This document shows positions 1-10,086 of a DNA stretch of 64,000 nt, one piece after another (position 1 is the stretch's first letter; every line of letters begins with the position of its first letter). The notes under the pieces were generated by a model, which was not told the DNA's origin, did no database searches, and was given only the letters and a program-made list of their open reading frames with translations. The stretch covers positions 37,892,803-37,956,802 of the forward strand of contig JAPWDM010000004.1 in the NCBI GenBank assembly GCA_035578155.1. Reading direction: 5' to 3'. The DNA is from Brachynemurus nebulosus. Its lineage: Eukaryota; Arthropoda; Insecta; Neuroptera; Myrmeleontidae. A program made the translations under genes and the position numbers.

Positions 1-623
1 GACCGTGTGCCAACGACAGGTGAAAGGTTGTGATCTTTTTTTACCTGTCTTTTTGAGGAGCGGTAATCTCCAGCGTACCAATGAAAAAAAGCTATGTATT
101 AACCGTGGTCCCGGTATCGCGGAAACGGAAAATTGATTTTTTGGTAAGCATATTTTTTGTAAAGAAATGGTGCAATAATGCCCATTGAGAAAATTTGATA
201 GGAGGTTAACTTGTTGAAAAATTTGGAAATTTCAACGACCTTTCTTTACCTGATACTTAAAAGCAGAAAAGTTCAAGCTGCAAACAACTGATCGAAAAAA
301 TAACGGGCTCCCGGGAAGAAGCAAAATGTTTTCTAATTTGGCGCGAGATTTTAGATTTAAATTTCTCATGTTAAGTTCATGATAATTAAATATATCATAA
401 TATGTTTCGTACTTAATTAAGTTTATAATTATAAATAAAATTTTATTAAAAATTTTTTTTACAATAACAAACTAATTTAAAACCACTATTGATCGAATAG
501 TTCCAGAATTTTGGTAAATTATATTTGGGGAATGGAAGAAAAAACAAATATGGCTTCTGGCTAATGATAGTATTGTATTGATAAAAGCCTAACGTTAATT
601 GAGTCCTCATTTAATTAGCTTAG
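1..623. other. AT-rich non-coding stretch
   Basis: I see no open frame of note, no terminal repeats and no RNA gene here. The sequence is AT-rich with short homopolymer runs. Confidence 0.5.
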
Positions 624-667
624 GGGCTGCAGTCCCGGCTATCCCACCCTCTCGACCGACGGGCCTG
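624..667. repeat. Terminal fragment related to the 805-999 hAT MITE
   Basis: This stretch reads through a CTCTCG...GGGCCTG ending that closely resembles the right end of the MITE at 805-999 (CTCTCGTCGGGCCTG). No matching left terminus lies upstream, so I take it as a truncated relative or solo end. The attribution is inference from about 40 shared bases. Confidence 0.35.
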
Positions 668-804
668 TTTCCTATATTAATCGAATTTACCTGCGATGAG
701 GCAGTTTGATTATATTTGGATCTTGAAATAATTTTTAAGTGTATGACTCATATTATACCTACTTTCCTCCAAACTTGAGGTAATTTGGGTGCAGGTAAAC
801 AGAG

Positions 805-999
805 CAGGGCCGTGGAGAGAAATGGCGGGCCCTGTGAATAAAGCACATTTCTTAAAAATTTCTCCCCGAAAAAATAAGTGACAAACAAAAAAAAAAGATT
901 TTACTTTTTCCCGGGCCCCTACTGACCACTGCGGGCCCCTTTTTTCAAGCCGGGCCCCAGGGATACAACCTCGGCTACCCCACGCTCTCGTCGGGCCTG
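805..999. mobile_element. hAT-type MITE (195 bp)
   Basis: The left end reads CAGGGCCGTGGAGAG and the inverted right end reads CAGGCCCGACGAGAG. The element is bounded by a perfect 8-bp direct duplication AAACAGAG at 797-804 and 1000-1007. A TIR beginning CAG together with an 8-bp TSD is the signature of the hAT superfamily. There is no coding capacity. The interior is unusually GC-rich for this window, with GGGCCC blocks. Confidence 0.8.
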
Positions 1000-1007
1000 A
1001 AACAGAG

Positions 1008-2759
1008 CATTACAATAAAGAGTTAATACTTATGAAAGTGGCATTAACCTATTGAAGAGTCAGGTTGCTAGCACAGCTTAAAAATCTAGAAAGAACTAAA
1101 TTTGAAAACAGTTAAATTATGTACTCAAATCACCCCAACTGTATTAACTATTTCAGATCATCATATTTCAATAGTGATCCAATAAATAGAAACACCTGGT
1201 ACAATAAATATGTATGTGACATACGTACACTTTTATCGGTAATAAAAATTAACAAAAATAACAAGACACTATTAAGTTCTGTTATAACAATATAATTTTC
1301 ATTCCCTATACTATACGCTATGTAGGGTATAAAGTACACGGGAATTATATTGTTGTGGTTGAAACCATTCAACCCATTCAGACATGCACCATGATCTGTT
1401 TTAAACATTGATTAATGATATTCTTCAGCAAAGACAAAAATACATGTACACATTCACCTGTATACACTTGTATAGTACCGTTAAAAAAATTTGAAACCAT
1501 CAATTTTTTTATTTTAGCAAAATGTCCAGTAAACAGAATGTAACTAACATAAGTTTTGCTTCACTTAAGGTATCATGTATAGAACAATTTTCTGCCTGAT
1601 TTCATGTTTGTAGCCCTAGTAAATTAGCGCAGATAATTTATTTTGATTTTAAGGAGGGAGTTCAAATAAAAAAGCAACTTTTTTAATTATGATAATTTTG
1701 CTTTTTGAATTTTTTTTTTTCAAATTAGGAAGGGTTTCAAATAGAAAATTTTGTTTTTGAAACATTCATTACTCTTCCTTGTGCGGGGAGGGGGGCCTTT
1801 TTCACAAGTTTTTAAACGTTTACAAGGAACGCCATATCTCAAAAAGTAATAAATATTTTTTCATTATTTTATTCCTAAAGGACCTGTCCATAAAGCTGAG
1901 TATGGGTTTCAGGTACTTTTAAAAATTAACTATAAAATTGTAATCCCAAACTTCTAAAAATTATAAAACCCAATTTTTATTTAAATAAAAAATGTTTAAA
2001 AATAGTTACAATTGTTCAAATGGAAAAAGCATACTCCACTTTATGCGCAATATGTTTATGAACAAAATTTTAAAAAAATTAAGTCTCTATCTTTTCTAGA
2101 ACTTGAGATATGATTTTCCTTGTCGGGAAAAACACAATTTTCGAGAAACGGTAAAAAACAAAAATAATAACAAAAGAAGCGTTTTACTCACTGTTTATTA
2201 AAACTTCTACAAAGGCATACAAATAAAAGAATATTATCTCAGTGCATACTATAACTTATGTACATACCAAAACTAAGTATTACTGGTCAAATCGCGAAGG
2301 GGGGGGGGGCAGCGGTTTCTGTAAAGGAGTAGGAACTTGACTGTGCAGCGGCTCACAAATAAATATTTTTCTACTTGAAAAAAAATTTTTTGGCCATGTT
2401 TTATATATTACCGTGTTTGTAAAGAACCACAAACAAAATAAAATCAAAAAACGAGATTCGAAAAAAATTAGTTTATTTGCAATTTCTGGCGTGACCTCCC
2501 TCCTTAAGATGTTAATATACATAATACATAATTAACATTCGAAAAATGTCACGAGGCAAAATTGCTCTCAAAAAATGTGACTGTCTACGTAAAATCCAGT
2601 TGAAAACTACGTATAATCGAGTACCACTGAACATTAAAAAAGCAAATTATAAAATCTGGACTCTATAAAAATTTGGTGAAGTTACAAGGTAATGAACAAC
2701 AGAACAACTGATATAAAATAACAAAGAAATTCGAACAGTTAGATAAAGACAAATTTCGT
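1008..2759. other. AT-rich non-coding stretch
   Basis: It holds only short spurious frames and homopolymer tracts, including a G10 run near 2300. I recognise no element boundary or gene. Confidence 0.5.
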
Positions 2760-2824
2760 TGAATTCATTGTGTGTGTGAAGTTAGCCCCGCACTTTTTGA
2801 AATTTATGTTTTTCTTATTGGTAC

Positions 2825-3130
2825 TACATTGTGCTACGTTTGTGTCAATTTGTGCCGCAAACCACAGCTCGAAATTACCAAGCACTTAGAAGAAAACGTC
2901 AAAAAACAAATTTTTTGCCAGCCGCGCACTTTTTAAATTTTCAATTTTTTTTAGTTGTGCTGCTTTGTGCTACGTTTGTGCCGCGTTGTGCCGCAAACAG
3001 CAACTCAAAATAATCAAGGACTTCGAAAAAAAATCAAAAAACAAATTTTTAGCCAGCCTCGCACTTTTGGAAATTTGCAGTTTTTTCAATTGCATCGCAC
3101 TATACAACGTTTGTGCCGCGTTGTACCGGC
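2825..3130. repeat. Tandem units in left foldback arm
   Basis: About three diverged units of roughly 110-145 bp share TTTGTGCCGC, then a purine-rich AAACAAATTTTT segment, then GCCAGCC and CGCACTTTT. Inverted counterparts lie at about 5450-5790 in the right arm. The peptide repeats that frames through this region produce are by-products of the array. Confidence 0.65.
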
Positions 3131-3986
3131 GACATAATTTTAAAGTTATATTCCATTTGGATAAAAAAAAATTTTTGTTTTCTTAGAAAAAAGCCACAGA
3201 TTATTAAGAATCGGCCTGTGCTGTGCAATCTATTAATCTGAGGAAATTTTGTCAAAATTATTGTGTTCGTCTAGCACAATCCGGCACAATCAAAAAAAAA
3301 AAAAATTAGAAAATGCCAAAATTTCAATTTCCCCCCGCTCCTAATCTATCAATTTTTAACGAATTTGAAGCTAAATATTAATTTTTGTGGATGAACTTTA
3401 TATACTTTAAGCAGCACAACTCAGCACAACTCGGCACAACTTACAGAATTCGGTTATCGATGGCTGTTCAGAAGTTGTACGGATTTAAAATTATTTTATT
3501 CATAAAAAACCGTTACAAATTTTTTATATTTTGGCCTGTGCTGCAATCTATATCTGAGGAAATTTTGTCATTTAGGAAAATTATTGTGCTCGTCTAGCAC
3601 AGTCTGGCACAATCAAAAAAGATTCGGAAATGCCAAAATTTTAATCCGCCCCACTCCTAATCCATCAATTTTTAACGAATTTGAAGCTAAATGTTAATTT
3701 TTATGGATGAACTTTATAGAGCTTAAGCAGCACAACCCAGTACAACTTGCAGAATTCGGTTATCGATCGCTTTTGCATAATCAAAAAAGATTTGAAAATG
3801 CCAAAATTTTAATTTCTTCTCAATCTTAATCCATTAATTTTTAACGAATTTGAAGCTAAATGTTAACTTTTATGGATGAACTTTATAGAGCTTAAACAGC
3901 ACAACCAATCACAAGAATTCGGTTGTCGATTGCTGTTCAGAAGTTACACGGATTGAAAATTATTTTATTCAGAAAAAAACGGTTAC

Positions 3987-4775
3987 TGACTTATATAGAG
4001 GTGGCTACACACGTAACTGCAAGCTTGACAATCATGCATAATCAAGCTTTTTGTACAAGCATGCTTGAGCGTTTGTATGATAATTTTGTCCAATCATTTT
4101 GATTGTACAAGCGGCTTGAAGATTAATTGAATTTCAATTATGCATGCTTGAACACGTTAAATTGCGCAAGCAAAGCACAGTGCGTGTACCAATGTGCAAG
4201 ATTTTACAAGCCGATATCAATCTTGTATGAGATCTGTTTGTTTCATCGTCCTATGTTGATATCAATCTGATTGTTAAAACATCATGTCTAGTGACTTAAA
4301 AAAATTAAACTGCGAATTACTTGTAGATTTTATTCATGAATACCAAATTCAGGAATGTCTTTGTCGTATCAAATTGAAGGAGTACCACAATAAAGTCAAG
4401 ATAGATGCAACGTATGATACATTACTGAAACAATATAAATTAATTGATGTAAACGCCGACAAGGAAACAGTTATAAAAAAATAAACTCCTTTAGGACAAA
4501 TTACAGAAGAGAGAGGAAAAAAGTTGAAGACACGCCGTTCTGGCGTTGGTGCAAATGAAATTTATGAACCCTCGCTATGGTATTACCATTTGTTTCGCTT
4601 TTTGAACGATCCGTCGCCCGAACTCAACGTTTTTTAAGAATAAACTGGCTTTTATGCAAGCATGCTCGAACCGTGTGGCGGGGAAGGAAATTTGTGCATG
4701 CTTGTACAAAAAGCTTGATCATGCATGCTTGTCAAGCTTGCAGTTACGTGTATAGTCACCTTTATATAAGTCAGT
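3987..4775. repeat. Inner palindromic core of the foldback element
   Basis: 3987-4070 and 4695-4775 are inverted copies rich in the motif CAAGCATGCTTG and in AAGCTTGACAAGCATGC. Several more partial copies of the motif (TGCATGCTTG, CAAGCGGCTTG) sit between them. Clusters of one short palindrome next to a TIR are seen in some PIF/Harbinger-like MITEs, and the MADF gene in the spacer fits that. The outer arms continue without a break, so no separate TSD for the core can be seen. Confidence 0.5.
4284..4637 (+). pseudogene. MADF-domain protein, frameshifted
   Basis: The frame opens with MSSDLKKLNCELLVDF and continues through a helix-rich stretch typical of the first half of a MADF (Myb/SANT-like DNA-binding) domain, including YHNKVKIDATYDTL. 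It meets a stop at 4482-4484. The second half of the domain, INSFRTNYRRERKK, reads from 4481 in another frame, consistent with loss of one A from the A-run at 4475-4481. The frame then returns to the first phase by about 4533 and ends SLWYYHLFRFL...NVF at 4637, the usual MADF end. So two compensating indels are present. MADF proteins are the accessory DNA-binding partner encoded by many PIF/Harbinger transposons; no transposase frame remains here. Homology is judged by eye. Confidence 0.65.
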
Positions 4776-5861
4776 AACCGTTTTTCATGAATAAAATAAT
4801 TTTAAATCAGTGTAACTTCTGAACAGCGAACGATAACCGAATTCTGTATGTTGTGCTGCTTAAAGTCTATAAAGTTCATCCATAAAAATTAACATTTAGC
4901 TTCAAATTCGTTAAAAATTAATGGATGAGGAGTGAGGGGAAATTAAAATTTTGGCATTTTTGAATCTTTTTTGACTGTGCGGAACTGTGCTAGACAAGCA
5001 CAATAACTTTCCCAATTGACAAAATTTCCTCAGATTAATAGAATGCACAGCACAAGCCAAAATATAAAAAATTTATAACGGATATGAATAAAATAATTTT
5101 AAATCCGTGTAACTTCTGAGCAGCGATCGATAACGGAATTCTGTAGGTTGTGCTGAGTTGTGCTGCTTAAAGTATATAAAGTTCATCAATAAAAATTAAC
5201 ATTTAGCTTTAAATTCGTTAAAAATTGATGGTTTAGGAGTGGGGGGAAATTAAAATTTTGGCATTTTCGAACTTTTTTGGATTGTGCCGGATTGTGGTAG
5301 ACGAACACAATAATTTTCCTAAATGACAAAATTTCTTCAGATTAATAGATTACACAGCACAGGCCGATTCTTAATAATCTGTGGCGGTTTTCTAAGAAAA
5401 CAAATTTTTTTTTTTATCCAAATTGAATATAATTTTAAAATTATTTCGACGGTAGAACGCGGCACACACGTTGTATAGTGTAACGCAATTGAAAAATTGC
5501 AAATTTCTAAAAATGCGGGGCTGGCTAAAAATTTGTTTTTTGATTTTTTTTTCGAAGTCCTTGATTAGTCTGAGTTGCCATTTGCGGCACAACGCGGCAT
5601 AAACGTAGCACAAAGCAGCACAACTAAAAGAAAATAAAAAAATGAAAAAGTACGGGACTGGCAAAAAATTTGTTTTTTGGCGTTTTCTTCTAATTGCTTG
5701 GTAATTTCGAGTTGTGGTTTGCGGCAAAAATTGGCACAAACGTAGCACAATGTAGCACAATTAAGAAAAACATAAATTTCAAAAAGTGTGGAGCTAACTT
5801 CACACACGTGAATTCATTCAGAGTATACTTGGCGTCAATTTGTTCTAGGTATACAATTTAA

Positions 5862-6739
5862 CCCTAGAGTCATACGTTGGTCTACGAGTCAACTTAATCA
5901 TACATCGGCGTCGTTTCGACGAATGGACTTTTTACGGGGAGTTTTAGAGTTTATTTGCAAAAAACATTTTTTTTTACATAACAATACTACAAAAGCGAAC
6001 AAAATATTTAAAAAAATTGGATTTGGAAAAATTTCTTAATATAAATATTTATTAATTTATTTAATCTTTTTTCAAAGCATATTTTCACTATAAAAATTAA
6101 AAAATAGATCAATACATCAGTTGTATAATAAAACATGTCTTTCAAATAATTAATTTATGAACTATTATGAGTCAGTGCACATGTGTGACTTTACAGAATG
6201 TGAAATTTCTCAGTCATAAATATTCCTATAGATATGTAGTTATTTCCCCATTAGGCGCATTTGTAAATAATAAAAATTAAAATATTTTCCACAAAATAAA
6301 TTGTTAACCTTTTATTAAGTCACTTGAAACGCATTCTTTAGTTTTCGATTCAATATATTAAAACTTCAGTATTATGTCGTCTCTATAAGTCAAACAGCTG
6401 TAATCACCTTTCACATTATCACAATCATTGAATAAATTAATTATAACATCTATATCTTTAATAAATTTTAGAAAAATTAGGAAAACTTTTATATGTGGAG
6501 TACAAAATCTTTAAAAGAAAATATAGATTAATTATACATCGTCGTCCTTTTGACGCACACTATTTCAGTATAAAAAAAAACGACAATAGCTATAAACAAA
6601 ATTTATACGTCTTATGTGTTACAATAACAAATAAATTAGATAACAGAAGTTTCACAGCAAGCAGGTACCGACAAGTTGTAGTATTGGAGCAGGTAGAGAA
6701 GTTCGTTCGTCGTTTTGACGAGTACGTATGATTCTAGGG
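5862..6739. mobile_element. piggyBac-like non-autonomous element (878 bp)
   Basis: The left end reads CCCTAGAGTCATACGT and the inverted right end reads CCCTAGAATCATACGT. Each is flanked by TTAA (5858-5861 and 6740-6743). TTAA duplication plus CCCTAG termini is the signature of the piggyBac superfamily. Subterminal copies of a GTCGTTTCGACGA-like motif occur near both ends (about 5910-5922 and 6530-6550, 6705-6720). A 78-codon frame at 6495-6731 has no transposase features that I recognise, so the element is non-autonomous. Confidence 0.8.
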
Positions 6740-6743
6740 TTAA

Positions 6744-8171
6744 ATAGAATTATAATTCTTCTTTTTTAAATTTTATATGGATATGGTTTTTAACTCGGGT
6801 ACGGATGATTGTAAATGAGTTGTTCGTTGTTATCTCTGTATATATCTGTTGAACTATAAAACATATCCATGATCCAATGCGTTTCCGTGTAACTGAGAAA
6901 TATCTGTTATTTTTTTCTTCTTTTCTGGGTGTTCGAGCTCTAGCTAGGATATTAAGATTCGATCAAAATCATACATATCCAAATTTCTTCTTTTAGCCAT
7001 AGCTTCACTATAGTCCATATGGATGGAAAAGTAGAGAAAAAATCGAGGGGATGGTCGATAGCTTCTCAACAGTAAGTTCGACCTATACATTATTTGAGTG
7101 TAACAACGTTAAAAATGAGAAGTTTTTAGTTAAATAACCATACAAGTTCAATTATTATGCCAGACATATTTTTTATCAATCTTATTGGAGAAAAAAAACA
7201 GTTGAAAATATTGCGTAAGTGTGGTGGCAAAGATGTTTTATACCAGCACGAATGAAGTTTTATGTTCTTGTTCTCGGGGGATTCAGTAGATAATTTAGAA
7301 GAAATGAACAATTCCCCTCGGGTATAATTTATTTGACTAAACGTATAATTTAATACGTGGTACATATGGATGTGATAGAGCAAGTTACTCGACTAACAAT
7401 AAGTTCATTGATAAGCATAGTTTTTTTTTTGTATTTTACTATTTTTATGAGAATTTTTATTTCTTTTGTTATGTCCGCTTGTGTAAAATATTGTTGCATC
7501 TATAAAGTCCATTAATTTCTTCTTATGTTTGTGATTTAACTTTTTGTAATTCTTTTGTAAATGCAACCATTTTTCATAATTTAATTATGACTTTTCATTT
7601 TATTAGTGGTATTGTTTTATTTAGTAAATTTTCATATTGTTCAGGATTTCTTTCGGTAACAAGGGGTATCGCGGATTGATCTATTTCACAAGTTCTATAT
7701 TTTGTATTAGCAAAATTTCTGTGTTTCTCGGACTAGATTTACTTCTCTTTATTTTTCTAACAAAACTTTATTCATAGGCCAAATACGAAATATACATTTG
7801 TACCGTTATCTAAAGTTTCTGGGAAAAGTAAATAAAAAGTTTTAGCAAATTTATTGCAATTTTAGAATTAAGTGCTAGTGGACTATTATAGTTTATTCAT
7901 AGTGAACCGTTAAGTACCAAAAAGAACGTATAAGTAGGAGAGAAAAATAGCACAGTAGATACATAAAATAACCTATTTATATGTTTTACTTAGCTCTTAT
8001 CGCTTTGATTTTTTTTTATAAAACTTCAATTTTTGTGTAGAACGATAAAGTATTACTGACACTTACATAGCTACTAGGAAGAGTGAAAATTATATTTTAA
8101 ATTTTGGAGTAAAATTCTAATTTTCGAAACATCGGAAAAAAGCTCAGAGGCAGAATTACAGAATACGTTAG
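6744..8171. other. AT-rich non-coding stretch
   Basis: No element boundary, RNA gene or convincing frame is visible in this stretch. Confidence 0.5.
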
Positions 8172-8179
8172 CTCAAAAG

Positions 8180-8357
8180 CAGAGGCGTAGCGACGGGGGT
8201 TCAAAGGGGTCTATCATGCACCGGGCGCGACTTGCAGAAGGGCACCAAATGTGTACCAAAGAGGTGCCAAATATTAACTATACGTGTTTTTGGTAGGAAT
8301 GGGGGGCGCCAATAAAGTGTCGTGCCTCGGGCGCCAGTTATGTTCACTACGCCACTG
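8180..8357. mobile_element. hAT-type MITE (178 bp)
   Basis: The termini CAGAGGCGTAG and CTACGCCACTG are inverted repeats. They are bounded by a perfect 8-bp direct duplication CTCAAAAG at 8172-8179 and 8358-8365. This is the hAT pattern. The interior holds GGGCGCC blocks and no frame. Confidence 0.85.
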
Positions 8358-8797
8358 CTCAAAAGAGTGATTTTTCACCCATTTCATTGAGCTTATATAT
8401 TTTATTGAAAAATGGTGATAGTTTCAGATGCGATTAATACCCATAAAGTTTCAAGTTGGGCATATTTTTTGTTTTGCATCGAATCAAATATATCATATAA
8501 CCGACATACGATATAATAAATCTGACATTCTCGGTGACCTTGTTCTGTTACATTAACACGTATTAATTGTATTAAAATTTAATACAATTAAATTTAATAC
8601 AGTTAAAAAACGTAGTAAAATTTTTCCAAAATCATCTTTATGTAAAATTTTTCACTCTTCAATATTGTAATGTTTATATATGTGTATTGTATTCTGCTAT
8701 TCAAATACCTTTTATTAAGTTCAAAAACTTTCATTATTAAATTATGAGCCTTTAAATTCTTGAACGCCGTTTTCGATTTTCAGTACCTAATATACTA

Positions 8798-9391
8798 CGT
8801 AGGTGAATCAAATTTAAACCGACCTTTAATTATAACTTTTTATTAAATGACTATTTTATTAAGCAAACAGCAAATTATTTTTTTATATACATTGCTATTC
8901 TATTAATGCATTTTTACCATCGAATCGGAAGTTTGTTAATTCCGTCACCAAAGAAAGAAGAAGGACGTGTACGTAACCAGTTGCACACGAACTGCTCTAC
9001 TTGTTCGTAGTCCCAAATCGTCCAACAAAAATTAACCAAAATGCATTGGACTGTTCTCGAACACCCACCATACAGTCCGGACCTCTCACCGTGTGATTAT
9101 CACATGTTTGGCCAGCCTGAAATCGCGCTAGGAGGACAACATTTTGAGACTAACAGACAAGTACATAGTTATAGAAGACAGTTGACAGTAGAGCAGTTCG
9201 TGTGCAACTGGTTACGTACACGTCCTTCTTCTTTCTTTGGTGACGGAATTAACAAAGTTCCGATTCGACGGCAAAAATGCATTAATAGAAAAAGGAATGC
9301 ATACAGAAAAATAATATGCTGTTTGTTTAATAAAATAATCACTTAATGAAAAATTATAATTAAAGGTCGGTTTAAATTTGATTCACCCTCG
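8798..9391 (+). mobile_element. Folded-back mariner remnant (594 bp)
   Basis: The ends are CGWRGGTGAATCAAATTTAA-like inverted repeats flanked by TA dinucleotides (8796-8797, 9392-9393), as in the Tc1/mariner superfamily. Inversion extends far beyond the TIRs: 8930-9012 is an inverted copy of the transposase 3' end found at 9180-9260. The element is thus a rearranged, head-to-head derivative lacking most of the transposase gene. Confidence 0.8.
9041..9346 (+). pseudogene. mariner transposase, C-terminal fragment
   Basis: The frame carries HPPYSPDLSPCDYHMFG, the conserved block around the last catalytic Asp of mariner (DD34D) transposases. It runs on through WLRTRPSSFFGDGINKVPIR, which resembles the usual mariner C-terminus. 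The N-terminal DNA-binding region and the first two catalytic Asp blocks are missing, so no active enzyme is encoded. The apparent start codon lies inside the ancestral gene and is not a true initiation site. Confidence 0.85.
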
Positions 9392-9393
9392 TA

Positions 9394-10085
9394 CAAAGGA
9401 ACCATTTAAAATCATCAAAACTGGCCCTATTATAGGGAATTTAAAGGCGAAAACCTTTATTGTATTCACTATAAATATAAAAATTATTAGAATTTCATTA
9501 AAAGTATGGTTTAATTAAAAGTGAATAAATTAGTCATGTCCATCTTGAATCGAGCAGATATGTAAATTTAACGTTTCTCATTGACCTTAAAATAATATTT
9601 TGTTGATTTGTAGTCAATTTCATATTTCATATAAAAAATTAGTTTTGGAAAAAATTTTATATAATAGAATGAGGCCATCGAGAATGTCGGATTTATTATA
9701 GCGTGGGTAGATCAAGCGTCAGTTTTGACTCGTCATATCTGCGAAACAAAAATATGCTCAAGTTGAAACTGTGAAAATTAATGTTTCATCTTAAACTATA
9801 CCATTTAGATAGATCACTTTCCAATAAAATTCATGGGGTCGACAAAATGAGCCAAATTTTGAGTAACATTTTAAATTGACGTTATTACTTTTCTCTAAAC
9901 CGCTCTCTGCTGATATGCAGTTTCTTCAAATTACCTCAACAGAGACAGATAAGAGTTGAAATTTGTGGATTAAAGATCAATAAATTTCGTTTATAAAATT
10001 TTTATCTACACGAAGAAATCTGTAATTAGACTGCTTTTGCGTAATTTTGAAAATATTGGGACTAAAGTTGTGTTAAATAAAGCAT
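9394..10085. other. AT-rich non-coding stretch
   Basis: Nothing recognisable beyond AT-rich sequence and degenerate short repeats. Confidence 0.45.
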
Positions 10086-10086
10086 A

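Larger units (their letters stand above)
2769..5808. mobile_element. Foldback (long-TIR) transposon, ~3.04 kb
   Basis: Two arms of about 1.3 kb (roughly 2769-4080 and 4690-5808) are inverted copies of one another. Both outer ends start with a GTGTGTGAAGTTAGC-like sequence and are flanked by the same direct repeat TGAATTCAT(T), at 2760-2769 and 5809-5818, giving a 9-10 bp TSD. The arms are internally repetitive: a unit with GTGCTACGTTTGTGCCGC recurs about three times at 2825-3130, and a second unit containing GAATTCGGTTATCGAT recurs three times at 3290-3960. Long, internally tandem TIRs with a 9-bp duplication are the description of foldback (FB) elements. The central spacer carries a broken MADF-domain gene, which points instead to PIF/Harbinger ancestry for the core. 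The superfamily is therefore unresolved. Confidence 0.75.

Noticed and set aside
2831..3186. Several overlapping Cys-rich frames in the foldback arm (and mirror frames at 5392-5807)
   Set aside because: They overlap in more than one phase across tandem repeats and recur inverted in the other arm.
6495..6731. 78-codon frame inside the piggyBac-like element as a transposase remnant
   Set aside because: No piggyBac catalytic blocks or Cys-rich C-terminus could be recognised.
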